From: Thermomonas sp.
GTDB taxonomy: Bacteria > Pseudomonadota > Gammaproteobacteria > Xanthomonadales > Xanthomonadaceae
Assembly: GCF_029945965.1 (NCBI RefSeq)
Contig: NZ_JAQSDO010000020.1
Location: forward strand, 202,907 to 266,906
Direction of reading: 5' to 3'
DNA length: 64,000 bases
The position numbers and the translations under genes were made by a program. Of the stretch, positions 29,313 through 39,371 are shown piece after piece. The first letter of the stretch is position 1. Each line of letters starts with the position of its first letter. Under the pieces are notes generated by a model, which had not been told where the DNA came from, searched no databases, and worked only from the letters and a program-made list of their open reading frames with translations.

Positions 29313-30449
29313 TCACCGGTTGGCCAGCAGATCATTGTAAGCCAGCACGCAGGCGCGCCCGTGCGCATCCGTGATCGTCGCCACCGCTTGTGTGGTGCGG
29401 GAACCCGGCGAGGACCGGTAAAGGATGCGAAGCCTGTGCGCCTGGCCAGCAAGCACGGGTCGCAGGAACGTCATGTTGGCTCGCAAGTACAGGGTGCCCG
29501 CGCCTGGAACTTCGGTCCCGAAGATCCTCGAGAGCTCTGCGCCGGCCAGCATGCCATGGGTGATGCGCCCCTCAAAGCCGGCGGCGCGCGCCTTGGCGTC
29601 GTCAAGGTGCAGCGGATTGGTGTCTCCCGATGCCAGGGCGAAGCGTTCCACCTGATCGTTGCTGAACAGTACCTCGCGCTCCACGATGCGGTCGGCGGCG
29701 CTGAGCATGGCGTTGACGTGGAAGGTATCCAGCGCACGCGCCAGCACGAACCCCTCTCGCGCCCAGACTTTCTGCACGGCGTAGTTCCAGACCTGGGTGG
29801 AAACCTCCATCTTGCCGAAGCCGCGCGCCTTGAATTCGGACTGGGTGTGGCGAATGAGGTCGCCATACAGGCCGCCGCCGGCATGGGCGGGATGCACCCC
29901 GTACAACACGCCTTCGCAGGTGCTGGCGTGTTCGTTGAATTTGCAGCAGGCGAACGCGACGATAGCGCCATGCCGCCGGGCGACCCAGGTGATACGGTCG
30001 GTGCTGGAGGTATCAATGTATCCACCCGCCCATTCCAGGTAACCCGCCAGGATCCGTTCGGCCGGAAAGTTCGGGTTGGCGTGGTAGTGACTGGTGTAGC
30101 CGACGAACGTAGTCTCCACCAGTGCCTGCAGTTCCGCGGCATCGGTGATCGTGGCGATGGAGAACGCGAGATCCTGGTTGCGCAGCGCACGCGGTACGTG
30201 AGTGCCGAGGTCCAGCGTGTAGTAAACCAGGGTGTCGGCGTGCAGGGTGGGCAGGCCGTGGCGCGACAGGCGCGACGAGGCCGTCCGCAGGCCCGCGGGC
30301 AGGCGGATGATGGCCACGTCGACGCTGTCGGCAATGATCTGCCCAACCAGCCGCTTTTCCTCCAGGTCGTCCATTTCCGCACGCGATATGCGAAGCCCGA
30401 AGCGTTCAGATTCCAGTGCGGAATGACGCAGCGTGGAGAGCTCACTCAT
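29313..30449 (-). CDS. GNAT acetyltransferase fused to MaoC-like hot-dog domain
   Basis: WecD/RffC-like N-term (LEEKRLVGQIIADSVDVAIIRLP...GVHPAHAGGGLYGDLI) then MaoC-like SNDQVERFALASGDTNPLHLDDAKARAAGFEGRITHGMLAGAELSRIFGTEVPGAGTLYL. Confidence 0.85.
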   Translation of the reverse strand: MSELSTLRHSALESERFGLRISRAEMDDLEEKRLVGQIIADSVDVAIIRLPAGLRTASSRLSRHGLPTLHADTLVYYTLDLGTHVPRALRNQDLAFSIATITDAAELQALVETTFVGYTSHYHANPNFPAERILAGYLEWAGGYIDTSSTDRITWVARRHGAIVAFACCKFNEHASTCEGVLYGVHPAHAGGGLYGDLIRHTQSEFKARGFGKMEVSTQVWNYAVQKVWAREGFVLARALDTFHVNAMLSAADRIVEREVLFSNDQVERFALASGDTNPLHLDDAKARAAGFEGRITHGMLAGAELSRIFGTEVPGAGTLYLRANMTFLRPVLAGQAHRLRILYRSSPGSRTTQAVATITDAHGRACVLAYNDLLANR

Positions 30450-31435
30450 GCCGGATCTTCCGCGTTGGCGGTGCGGTCGGCAACCACGTAGTAAGGACGC
30501 TGCTTGGAGGCATTGAACAGGCGACCGAGATACAGGCCGATGATGCCAACGCAGAAAGTGACCACGCCCCCCAGCAACCAGATCGACGCGATGATGCTGG
30601 TGAAGCCCGCGACGGCAACGTCGCCGATGCTGAAGCGATAGACGCTGACAAGTACGATCACGAGCGCAAACACCGAGAACCACAGGCCGGTCTGCACCAC
30701 CAGCCGCAAGGGTTTGTCGGAATACGACAGCACAATGTCCGTCGCAAGGTTGATCAGCTTGCGGAGGCTGTATCCGCTTCGGCCAGAGGTGCGCGGAGCA
30801 TGTTGCACGGGTACCGTCGTCATCGGCAGGCCGGTCCACTTCACCATCAGGGGAAAGCAGCGATCCCGCTCGGGCATGCGGTTGACGAGATCTATCGCCC
30901 GTCGGCTGAACACCCCGAAGTTGGCGGTAGTGTGGTCCTGGGGTACGCCGGTGAGGTAGCCCAGGACGCCGGAGAACGCGCGCGAAGCAAGTCGCTTGCG
31001 AAGGCCGTCCTGCCGCTGCTCGCGTGACGCGAATACGATGTCGTAGCCTTCGCGCGAACGTGCAAGCAGTCGAGGCATCTCCTCGGGTAGGTCCTGCAGG
31101 TCGCAGTCCAGCAGGGCGACGATGTCGCCACGCGCGTGCTCGATCCCCGCGGCAATCGCGTAATGCTGCCCGAAGTTACGCGACAGGCGCAGGCCCTTCA
31201 CGCTGGAGTGCGTTGCCGCGAGTTCAAGGATGCGCGGCCATGCATTATCCGGGCAGGCATCGTCAACCAGGATGATCTCCACCGCATCGCAGCGGCCATC
31301 AACCGCACGCAGCAGTCGCTCCACCAGGTCTTCGAGACAGGGTGCACATCCGTAGACGGGCGAAACAATGCTCAACAGGTTAGGAATCGCACGCAGATGC
31401 AGCAGTGCGTCGGCATTGACTGGTTGTATCGCCAC
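30446..31435 (-). CDS. DPM1-like GT2 glycosyltransferase with two C-terminal TM helices
   Basis: LSIVSPVYGCAPCLEDLVERLL; IVALLDCDLQDLPEEMPRLL; C-term TM pair. Confidence 0.92.
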   Translation of the reverse strand: MAIQPVNADALLHLRAIPNLLSIVSPVYGCAPCLEDLVERLLRAVDGRCDAVEIILVDDACPDNAWPRILELAATHSSVKGLRLSRNFGQHYAIAAGIEHARGDIVALLDCDLQDLPEEMPRLLARSREGYDIVFASREQRQDGLRKRLASRAFSGVLGYLTGVPQDHTTANFGVFSRRAIDLVNRMPERDRCFPLMVKWTGLPMTTVPVQHAPRTSGRSGYSLRKLINLATDIVLSYSDKPLRLVVQTGLWFSVFALVIVLVSVYRFSIGDVAVAGFTSIIASIWLLGGVVTFCVGIIGLYLGRLFNASKQRPYYVVADRTANAEDPA

Positions 31436-32590
31436 TTAACGACCCCCGCGCCCGGAAGTTGCCAGTATGGTGGCGATCCGCGCCGATGCGTGGCCGTCGC
31501 CGTAGGGATTGTGGGCCAGCGACATGGCCCGGTAAGCGTTGCCGTCGTCGAGCAGGCCGGCCACCGCGTTCACGATGCTTGTGGGGTCGGTCCCGACCAA
31601 CCTGACGGTGCCCGCGGCAACCGCTTCCGGTCGCTCGGTGGTATCGCGCATGACCAAGACGGGCTTCCCGAGTGACGGCGCCTCTTCCTGGATGCCGCCC
31701 GAGTCGGTCAGGATCAGATGCGCTTGCTGCATGAGGTAGACGAACGGCAGGTAGTCCTGCGGTTCGATCAGATGGATGTTGGGACGATCCGCCAGCAGCC
31801 GCAAGACTGGCTCCTGGACATTGGGGTTGAGGTGCACCGGATAGACGATCTGCACGTCGTCGCGGCCAGCCAGCTCCGCCAGTGCCGCGCAGATGCCCTC
31901 GAACCCCGCCCCGAAGTTCTCGCGCCGGTGCCCGGTGACCAGGATCAGCTTGCGCCTGGTATCGAGGAAATCGAACCGCGCTGCCACCTCACGGGCAAGC
32001 CCGGCGTCGGCGTCGAGCAGGGACGCTACTTGCAGCAGTGAATCAATCACGGTATTGCCGGTCACGTGCACGCCAAGGCCGGGAATGCCTTCGCCGAGCA
32101 GGTTGTCGCGTGCGGCGGCAGTGGGGGCAAAATGCAGGGAGGCAAGCGGCGAAGTCAGGCGGCGATTCATTTCCTCGGGCCAGGGAGACTGCAGGTTCCC
32201 GGTACGCAATCCCGCCTCAACGTGTGCCACCGGGATCTTGGCGTAGAACGCCGCGAGCGCGCTGGCGAACGTGGTGCTGGTGTCTCCATGCACCAGCAGC
32301 ACGTCTGGACGTGACGCCGCCAGGACGTCCCGCATGCCCAGCAGGATGCGGGCGAACAAGGACTCCAAATCCTGTCGCGGCTGCATTAGGTTGAGGTCGT
32401 GTTCCGGCACGATGCGGAACAGCGTGAGGACCTGGTCCAGCATCTGTCTATGCTGGGCCGTCACTGCCACGCTGACGCGCACGTCGTCGCGCTCGCGCAG
32501 GGCCAGCACCACGGGCGCCATCTTGATGGCTTCGGGACGCGTCCCCAACACCACCATCGCGTGCAGGCGTGCGTCCACCACCAGACTCAA
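31436..32590 (-). CDS. wecB: UDP-N-acetylglucosamine 2-epimerase (non-hydrolysing)
   Basis: [88 protein letters not shown]. Confidence 0.95.
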   Translation of the reverse strand: MSLVVDARLHAMVVLGTRPEAIKMAPVVLALRERDDVRVSVAVTAQHRQMLDQVLTLFRIVPEHDLNLMQPRQDLESLFARILLGMRDVLAASRPDVLLVHGDTSTTFASALAAFYAKIPVAHVEAGLRTGNLQSPWPEEMNRRLTSPLASLHFAPTAAARDNLLGEGIPGLGVHVTGNTVIDSLLQVASLLDADAGLAREVAARFDFLDTRRKLILVTGHRRENFGAGFEGICAALAELAGRDDVQIVYPVHLNPNVQEPVLRLLADRPNIHLIEPQDYLPFVYLMQQAHLILTDSGGIQEEAPSLGKPVLVMRDTTERPEAVAAGTVRLVGTDPTSIVNAVAGLLDDGNAYRAMSLAHNPYGDGHASARIATILATSGRGGR

Positions 32591-33525
32591 AGCGCCGCCT
32601 GCAATTCCGGCAATACGGTGAACAAATCTCCTACCAGACCAATGTCGGCGATCTCGAAAATCGGTGCATCGCCATCTTTGTTGATCGCAACAATCGTACC
32701 TGCATCCTTTATTCCGGTCAGGTGCTGGATCGCGCCACTAATGCCGATCGCGACGTAAAGTTCCGGGGCAATGATCTTGCCGGTCTGGCCAACCTGAAGC
32801 TCGTTCGGCACGTAGCCGGCATCGACCGCCGCGCGCGAGGCGCCAACCGCGGCGCCGAGCTTGTCAGCAAAGTCGTAAATGATCTTGAAATTTTCCTGCG
32901 ATCCGACGCCGCGGCCGCCGGAGACCACGCGCTTGGCGCTCTGCAGGTCGGGGCGTTCGGAACTGCCCGCTGCCAAGCCGATGAAGCGGGTATGCGTGGG
33001 CAAGGCGGCATCGAGGCTGACTGCTTCTACCGATGCGCTACCGCCTCCGGCGGCTTCTGGCCACGAGGCGGCGCGCACGGTGGCGACCACGGTGTGATCG
33101 GCCGGTGCTTCAACCGTAATAATCGCGTTGCCGGCGTAGATCGGACGCTTGAACGTATGTGTGCCCTCGACGCTCATTACGTCCGACACCTGTGCCACGC
33201 CGAGCAAGGCGGCGACGCAGGGCATCAGGTCCTTGCCGAAGGTGGTGCTGGGCCCGAACACATGCGAATAGCCGGCGGCGACCTGCGCCACCTGCGGTGC
33301 GAGTACCTGGGCGATCGGATGTGCATTCGCGGCATTCGCGACGGTCAGCACCTTGGTCACGCCGGTAATCTGCGCGGCTTGCGCGGCGACGGCGGCGGGA
33401 TCCGCAGCCAGCACCACGATGTCGATGGATTCCGCGTTCAGTGCCTGCGCGGCGGACACGCACTTGGCGGTCGCGGCGTTGAGCTTGCCGTGCAGGTGTT
33501 CGGCGACGATGAGAACCTTGCTCAT
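32587..33525 (-). CDS. etfA: Electron transfer flavoprotein alpha subunit
   Basis: ETF-alpha FAD domain [17 protein letters not shown]...[27 protein letters not shown]. Confidence 0.95.
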   Translation of the reverse strand: MSKVLIVAEHLHGKLNAATAKCVSAAQALNAESIDIVVLAADPAAVAAQAAQITGVTKVLTVANAANAHPIAQVLAPQVAQVAAGYSHVFGPSTTFGKDLMPCVAALLGVAQVSDVMSVEGTHTFKRPIYAGNAIITVEAPADHTVVATVRAASWPEAAGGGSASVEAVSLDAALPTHTRFIGLAAGSSERPDLQSAKRVVSGGRGVGSQENFKIIYDFADKLGAAVGASRAAVDAGYVPNELQVGQTGKIIAPELYVAIGISGAIQHLTGIKDAGTIVAINKDGDAPIFEIADIGLVGDLFTVLPELQAAL

Positions 33526-34271
33526 TACAGCAACCCCTTTGCCTTGAGTGCGGCGACCAGTTCGGCCGCGTCCTTCACCATCACGCCGCGGCTGCGCTTG
33601 GCAGGCGCCGCGTAGTGGGTGGTCTTCAATGTGTCACTGGCATCCACGCCGAGGTCGGCGAATGCAATCGTCTCCATCGGCTTGCTCTTGGCCTTCATGA
33701 TGTCCGGCAGCTTGATGAAGCGAGGCTCGTTCAGGCGCAGGTCGGTGGTGATCACCGCCGGCAGGTCGACTTCAAGCGTCTCCAGGCCAGCATCGACCTC
33801 GCGCACCACGGTGGCCTTGCCGTCGGCGATGTCCAGCTTGCTGGCGAAGGTCGCCTGCGGGCGACCCCACAGCGTGGCCAGCATCTGTCCGGTCTGGCTG
33901 GCGTCGTCATCGATCGCCTGCTTGCCCAGGATCACCAGGTCGGGCTGCTCTTTCTCGATCAGCTTGAGAAAGGTGCGCGCGGCAGTCAGCGCCTGCACCT
34001 GCCCGTCCACCACCACGTGGATGGCGCGGTTGGCGCCCATCGCCAAGCCATTGCGCAGGTGCGGCTGTGCGTCGGCGGGAGCAATGGTGGCGACGATCAC
34101 CTCGGTGGCGATGCCCTTGTCGCGCAGGCGCAGCGCTTCTTCCAGCGCGATATCGTCGAACGGGTTCGGCGACAGCTTGACGCCGTCGGTGACCACGCCG
34201 GAACCGTCTGGCTTGACCTGGATGCGGACGTTGTAGTCCACCACGCGCTTGTAGGCGACGAGAATCTTCAT
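33525..34271 (-). CDS. etfB: Electron transfer flavoprotein beta subunit
   Basis: MKILVAYKRVVDYNVRIQVK; NPFDDIALEEALRLRDKG. Confidence 0.95.
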   Translation of the reverse strand: MKILVAYKRVVDYNVRIQVKPDGSGVVTDGVKLSPNPFDDIALEEALRLRDKGIATEVIVATIAPADAQPHLRNGLAMGANRAIHVVVDGQVQALTAARTFLKLIEKEQPDLVILGKQAIDDDASQTGQMLATLWGRPQATFASKLDIADGKATVVREVDAGLETLEVDLPAVITTDLRLNEPRFIKLPDIMKAKSKPMETIAFADLGVDASDTLKTTHYAAPAKRSRGVMVKDAAELVAALKAKGLL

Positions 34272-34472
34272 CGTTCGTGGAATCCTGTGCTTGCAGTTTC
34301 GGCCGGAATGGCCAGCCAGTTATTTTAACGGACGCACGCGTATGTTGCAGGTGAGCCCTGTCAACCCGCTTTGGCGGGTCCCACCTGTCCGAAAGTACGG
34401 TGAGACTGGTGCCATGCAACCGCTAGAATGGGGATCGTTTTGTACCGCGTCTCAATCAATCAGGAGCATGCC

Positions 34473-35183
34473 GTGGCTGATGCCAAGAGCAAGCACTACA
34501 AAGATGCTGCGACCGCCCTGTCCGGGCTGGTGGCGGATGGTCAAACTCTTGCCGTGGGCGGCTTCGGCCTGTGCGGAATTCCCGAGGCATTGATCGCCGC
34601 GCTGCGCGATTCCGGCGTGAAGGGGTTGACCGTGATTTCCAACAATGCCGGCGTGGACGGCTTCGGCCTCGGCCAGCTGCTGGAGACCCGGCAGATCAAG
34701 AAGATGATTTCCTCCTACGTGGGCGAGAACAAGGAATTCGAGCGTCAGTACCTGGGCGGCGAACTGGAACTGGAGTTCAACCCGCAGGGCACCCTGGCCG
34801 AGCGCCTGCGTGCCGGCGGCGCGGGCATCCCGGCGTTCTTCACCGCCACCGGCTACGGCACGATTGTCGCCGACGGCAAGGAAACCCGTGAAATCGACGG
34901 GCGCTGGTACGTGTTGGAAACTGCGCTGAAGGCCGATGTCTCGCTGGTCAAGGCATGGAAAGCGGACAAGGCCGGCAACCTGGTATTCCGCAAGACTGCG
35001 CGCAACTTCAATCCGGCGGTTGCGATGGCTGGCAAGACCTGCGTGGTCGAGGTCGAGGAGCTGGTCGAGATTGGCGACCTCGATCCGGACCAGGTACACC
35101 TGTCCGGCATCTATGTGGACAGAATCGTGGTCAATGCCACGCCAGAAAAACGCATCGAACAACGCACCGTCAGCATGGGGTGA
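34473..35183 (+). CDS. scoA: 3-oxoacid CoA-transferase subunit A
   Basis: VGGFGLCGIPEALIAALRD; GRQ-like ARNFNPAVAMA; GTG start after CAGGAG. Confidence 0.93.
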   Translation: MADAKSKHYKDAATALSGLVADGQTLAVGGFGLCGIPEALIAALRDSGVKGLTVISNNAGVDGFGLGQLLETRQIKKMISSYVGENKEFERQYLGGELELEFNPQGTLAERLRAGGAGIPAFFTATGYGTIVADGKETREIDGRWYVLETALKADVSLVKAWKADKAGNLVFRKTARNFNPAVAMAGKTCVVEVEELVEIGDLDPDQVHLSGIYVDRIVVNATPEKRIEQRTVSMG

Positions 35184-35196
35184 GTCCAGGGCACTT

Positions 35197-35296
35197 GCGA
35201 GCCACTGGCTCGCGCGCTGGTGAACGCCCAGCCATGGATGGCTGGGCCGGGGATTCAAGACATCAATGTGTTGTGCCATGGATGGCTGCCATCCAC
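35197..35296. repeat. Intergenic inverted repeats incl. CCATGGATGG motifs
   Basis: GCGAGCCA-c-TGGCTCGC (35197-35213); GCCCAGCCA-tgga-TGGCTGGGC (35226-35247); second GCCATGGATGGC at ~35275. Confidence 0.6.
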
Positions 35297-35318
35297 TAAA
35301 CGAAGGGAGAGAAATCGA

Positions 35319-35945
35319 ATGGCCTGGACCCGCGATGAGATGGCGCAGCGCGCCGCACAGGAACTTTCCGATGGCGCTTACGTGAACCTCGGTATTGGGT
35401 TGCCCACGCTGGTGGCCAACTACATTCCCGATGGCATGGACGTCTGGCTGCAATCGGAGAATGGCCTGCTCGGCATCGGCCCATTCCCGACCGAAGATGA
35501 GCTTGACGCCGATCTGATCAATGCTGGCAAGCAGACTGTGACCGCGATGCCGGGCGCCAGCTATTTCGGTAGCCACGATTCGTTCGCGATGATCCGCGGC
35601 GGCCACATCGACTTGGCGATCCTGGGCGCGATGGAAGTCACCGACAAGGGTGACCTGGCCAACTGGATGGTGCCCGGCAAGATGGTCAAGGGCATGGGCG
35701 GCGCGATGGACCTGGTCGCGGGTGTCAAGCGCGTGGTGGTGCTGATGGAGCACACCACCAAGTCGGGCAGCTCGAAAATCCTGCCGGCATGCACGCTGCC
35801 GCTGACCGGGGTGGGCGTGGTCAACCGGATCATCTCCGAGCTGGGTGTGTTCGATGTGACCGCCGATGGCCTGAAGCTGGTCGAGCTTGCCGACGGCGTG
35901 AGTCGTGACGAAGCGGTAGAAAAGACGGGCGTGCCGTTGCACTGA
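35319..35945 (+). CDS. scoB: 3-oxoacid CoA-transferase subunit B
   Basis: [44 protein letters not shown]. Confidence 0.94.
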   Translation: MAWTRDEMAQRAAQELSDGAYVNLGIGLPTLVANYIPDGMDVWLQSENGLLGIGPFPTEDELDADLINAGKQTVTAMPGASYFGSHDSFAMIRGGHIDLAILGAMEVTDKGDLANWMVPGKMVKGMGGAMDLVAGVKRVVVLMEHTTKSGSSKILPACTLPLTGVGVVNRIISELGVFDVTADGLKLVELADGVSRDEAVEKTGVPLH

Positions 35946-36046
35946 AAAATCCCGGGTAGCGACGGCGAGAGCGGGATGTGTCTGCGAAGCGGCATTTAGA
36001 GCCGCGCAGCGGATACATGCCGCTAGGCGCCGGCGCGAGGCTGGCA

Positions 36047-37687
36047 CTACAAATTCTGGTAGTTCGGGCCGCTGCCGCCTTCCGGCGTGACCCAGGTGAT
36101 GATCTCGTATGGGTCCTTGATATCGCAGGTCTTGCAATGCACGCAGTTGGCGGCGTTGATCTGCAGTCGCTTGCCATGGGGCGCTTCGGCGTCGGGCACC
36201 ATTTCGTAGACCGCGGCGGGGCAGAATCGCGTGCACGGGTTGTCGTATTCCACCACGCAGCGGCCGGCGCAGATGTCGGTGTCGGCGACCTGCAGGTGCA
36301 CTGGCTGGTCTTCGTCGTGTTCGGTGGCCGCGTAGTAAACGCTGGCCAGTCGATCACGCGGTGCGAGTGTGCGATCGACATAGTCGCGCTTGGGTTCTTC
36401 GCATTCGCCAAGCTTGTGCAATGACGACCAGTCCGGCTTGTTCTTCAGCGTCCACGGCGAGCGTCCACCGGTCACTGTTTCCCACGCGGCATTGAGGATG
36501 CCGAACCACAGGCCGCGCTTGAAGCCGGGTTTGACGTTGCGTACCGAGCGCAGTTCGGCCATCGCATCCGACGCACGCAACTTCGCGTCAAACCCTTCTG
36601 CAACCAGCTGCGAGCTAACCAGGTGATCAGCGGCGAGCATGCCGCTACGGATCGCCTGGTGGGTACCTTTGACCTTCGGCACGTTGAGCAGGCCGGCGGT
36701 GTCGCCGATCAGCAGCGCACCGGGCATGTCGCATTTCGGCAATGACTGATAGCCGCCGGTGACAATCGCGCGTGCGCCGGCCGAGAGAATGCTGCCACCG
36801 TCCAGCAACGGCTTGACCATCGGGTGATTCTTCCATTGCTGGAAGGCTTCCCACGGCTTGTATTCGGGGTCGCTGTAGTCAAGTCCGCTGACATAACCCA
36901 GCGCGATGCGTCCCTTGTCCATGTGATACAGGAAACTGCCGCCGTAGGTGTTGTTGTCCGCCGGCCAGCCGAAGCTGTGCACGATCTTGCCGGGCGACAC
37001 GCGGTCCTCCGGCAACTGCCACAGCTCCTTGATACCGATCGAATAGCCTTGCGGGTCGCTGGCGGCATCCAGCTTGAAGCGATTGATCAATCGCTTGGTC
37101 AAGTGGCCGCGTGCGCCTTCGGCCAGCACGGTGACCTTGGCGCGAATATCAATCCCGGCGGTGTAGCCCGGCTTGTGCGAACCATCCTTGGCTACGCCCA
37201 TGTCGCCGATGCGCACGCCTATGACGGCGCCCACCTCATCGTGCAAGGTTTCTGCGGCGGCGAAACCGGGGTAAATCTCCACACCCAATGCTTCGGCCTG
37301 CGGTGCCATCCAGGCGCACATTGCACCCAGGCTGACGATCACATTGCCCTTGTTGTGCATGCCCGGCGGCATCGGTAGCTTGCGGCCGCCGGTCTTGCTG
37401 AGCAGCCAGAACTCATCGTCGGTGGCGTCCACGCAAATCGGCGGCGGGCTCTTGCGCCAGTCGGGCAGCAGCGCGTCCAGCGGGCCGGTTTCGATCACCG
37501 CGCCAGACAGGATCTGCGCGCCGATTGTGCTGGCCTTCTCGATGACACACACCGAGATCCCGGGATCCAGCTGCTTGAGCCGGATCGCGAACGCCAGGCC
37601 CGCGGGCCCTGCGCCGACAGTGACAACGTCGTACTCCATCACGTCGCGCTCTGTGACAGCAGGGTTGATCTGTTCGGCTTCGCTCAC
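36047..37687 (-). CDS. Electron transfer flavoprotein-ubiquinone oxidoreductase
   Basis: VVTVGAGPAGLAFAIRLKQL; C-term 4Fe-4S NCVHCKTCDIKDPYEIITWVTPEGGSGPNY. Confidence 0.95.
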   Translation of the reverse strand: MSEAEQINPAVTERDVMEYDVVTVGAGPAGLAFAIRLKQLDPGISVCVIEKASTIGAQILSGAVIETGPLDALLPDWRKSPPPICVDATDDEFWLLSKTGGRKLPMPPGMHNKGNVIVSLGAMCAWMAPQAEALGVEIYPGFAAAETLHDEVGAVIGVRIGDMGVAKDGSHKPGYTAGIDIRAKVTVLAEGARGHLTKRLINRFKLDAASDPQGYSIGIKELWQLPEDRVSPGKIVHSFGWPADNNTYGGSFLYHMDKGRIALGYVSGLDYSDPEYKPWEAFQQWKNHPMVKPLLDGGSILSAGARAIVTGGYQSLPKCDMPGALLIGDTAGLLNVPKVKGTHQAIRSGMLAADHLVSSQLVAEGFDAKLRASDAMAELRSVRNVKPGFKRGLWFGILNAAWETVTGGRSPWTLKNKPDWSSLHKLGECEEPKRDYVDRTLAPRDRLASVYYAATEHDEDQPVHLQVADTDICAGRCVVEYDNPCTRFCPAAVYEMVPDAEAPHGKRLQINAANCVHCKTCDIKDPYEIITWVTPEGGSGPNYQNL

Positions 37688-37780
37688 GCAACTCTCCCCG
37701 GCATTCCCGTCAATGCCACGATTTTCCGGGGTTTCGGCAGAGGCAGCAAATCCACGGTCGTGCGCGAGTGTGCGCGTGAC

Positions 37781-38431
37781 TCAATGCTTCTCGCTGGGGT
37801 GCTTCATTTCGTGGGCCTGCCCGGTCGTCAGGATCCAGCCGGCGATGTCATGGGTGGTCGCCCCCAGCGCTTGGGTGAAGGCATCTGCGACCAGCGTGAC
37901 GTCGGTGCCTGTAGCGGGCTGTGCATGGCGGAAGGTCTGGCTACCCACCACGGTCTGGTCGTGCGAATGCAGCAGTTTGACGTTGACCTCGATCACGGCC
38001 GACGGCACCGCAGCGCCTGCGTAATCGGCTTCGAAATCGCGCAGGTCCATGACCAGCCGGTAATCCGCGCCGATCCCGCTGCCCTGGCGTGCGACCGCCG
38101 GGATTTTCCCGGAGTCTTCGAGCGCGCGCAGTACGCCGTCCTCGATCATTTCGGTCGGGGTGCGTGCCCACGATGCATCCTTGTAGACCTGCAGTTCGCC
38201 GGGCTTCGGGCTGACCGCGATGCGCAGACTGTCCATCATCCGCGGTGACGTCGGGCGGGTGGTGCTGAGCTGCCAGCTGACGTTGGGCCAGGACGGGTCC
38301 CCTTCGACGCGCGGATCGGGTGCGTAGATCGTGGACGCATCCTTGGATCCGCCCAGCAATGAGCAGCTACAGAGCATGACCGACAACAATAGCGCGGCCA
38401 GTCTCGCTGCAGGATTTGTTTGCGTGTTCAT
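37781..38431 (-). CDS. ABC-type transport auxiliary lipoprotein (PqiC/Mla-associated)
   Basis: Lipobox LLLSVMLCSC; YAPDPRVEGDPSWPNVSWQLSTTRP; adjacent to MCE gene. Confidence 0.8.
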   Translation of the reverse strand: MNTQTNPAARLAALLLSVMLCSCSLLGGSKDASTIYAPDPRVEGDPSWPNVSWQLSTTRPTSPRMMDSLRIAVSPKPGELQVYKDASWARTPTEMIEDGVLRALEDSGKIPAVARQGSGIGADYRLVMDLRDFEADYAGAAVPSAVIEVNVKLLHSHDQTVVGSQTFRHAQPATGTDVTLVADAFTQALGATTHDIAGWILTTGQAHEMKHPSEKH

Positions 38432-39354
38432 TCGGGTTTGAACTCCTTGGGCGCGTCGTGGCCCAGGATGTAGCGCGCGGGTCCGCCGTCCAAGCGGTCG
38501 GTGACCCGACGCAGGTCGCTGATCAGGGCGCGCAGCTCGGCCAGGGTTGGCCCCAACTGGGACAGGCCATCGTTGGCGAAGCTCTGCAGCGCCGGGCGGT
38601 TCTCGCTGATCATCGCATTGGCATTGCCGGCAACCGAGTCGAGCTTGCCAACGGTAGCATCCAGCTTGGCCATCAGCGCAGGCAGCTGGTCGACCACGTT
38701 GTGGTCGATCTTGTTCAGCGAGCCATTGGCGGTGGCCAGCGTGAGCTGAAGCGTTTCGGTGGCCTTGCGCGCATTGACGATCAAGGCGGCGATGTCCTCG
38801 CGCTGGCCGGCAATACTGCCCGTGGCCTGTTCCAGATGGTCGATCGTCGCGCTGAGTTTGGCGATGTTTTCTTCGCTGATCAGCTTATCCATGCGCGCGA
38901 CTAAGCGGCTGGCGGTATCGGCGATATTCTGCAGTGCTGAGGGCTCGGTGCGGATGATCGGGATCTCGCCGCTACCGTCCGGTTCCAGCCGCGCGGCTTC
39001 CGGGCTGCCGCCGGTGAGCTGGATGAACGGCACGCCGGTGATGCCCTGCTGCGAGAGCTTGGCGCGGGTATCGACCTTGACCGGCGTGTCGGCCTTGACC
39101 TTGAGCAGGGCGACCACCTTGCGCGCGTCGTCAGGCGCCAGACTGAGTTTGTCCACGGTGCCCACGCTGATGCCGTTGTATTGCACGCCACCGCCCTCGG
39201 TCAGGCCGGTCACTGGTTCGGTGAAGACCACCTCGTACTGGCGCCAGTTGCGTTCGGAGGAGAACTTGGCTGCCCACAGCGCGAACAACAGCAGGCATAC
39301 CGTCGCCAGGATGGTGAAGCCGCCGATCAGCACATAGTTGGCACGGGTTTCCAT
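38428..39354 (-). CDS. MlaD-family MCE-domain protein
   Basis: Single N-term TM; VVFTEPVTGLTEGGGVQYNGISVGTVDKLSLAPDD. Confidence 0.92.
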   Translation of the reverse strand: METRANYVLIGGFTILATVCLLLFALWAAKFSSERNWRQYEVVFTEPVTGLTEGGGVQYNGISVGTVDKLSLAPDDARKVVALLKVKADTPVKVDTRAKLSQQGITGVPFIQLTGGSPEAARLEPDGSGEIPIIRTEPSALQNIADTASRLVARMDKLISEENIAKLSATIDHLEQATGSIAGQREDIAALIVNARKATETLQLTLATANGSLNKIDHNVVDQLPALMAKLDATVGKLDSVAGNANAMISENRPALQSFANDGLSQLGPTLAELRALISDLRRVTDRLDGGPARYILGHDAPKEFKPE

Positions 39355-39371
39355 TGCATCCTTCCTACTGT

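Noticed and set aside
34452-36236. 594-aa minus-strand ORF over scoA/scoB
   Set aside because: Antisense to highly conserved CoA-transferase genes; composition typical of GC-shadow frames.
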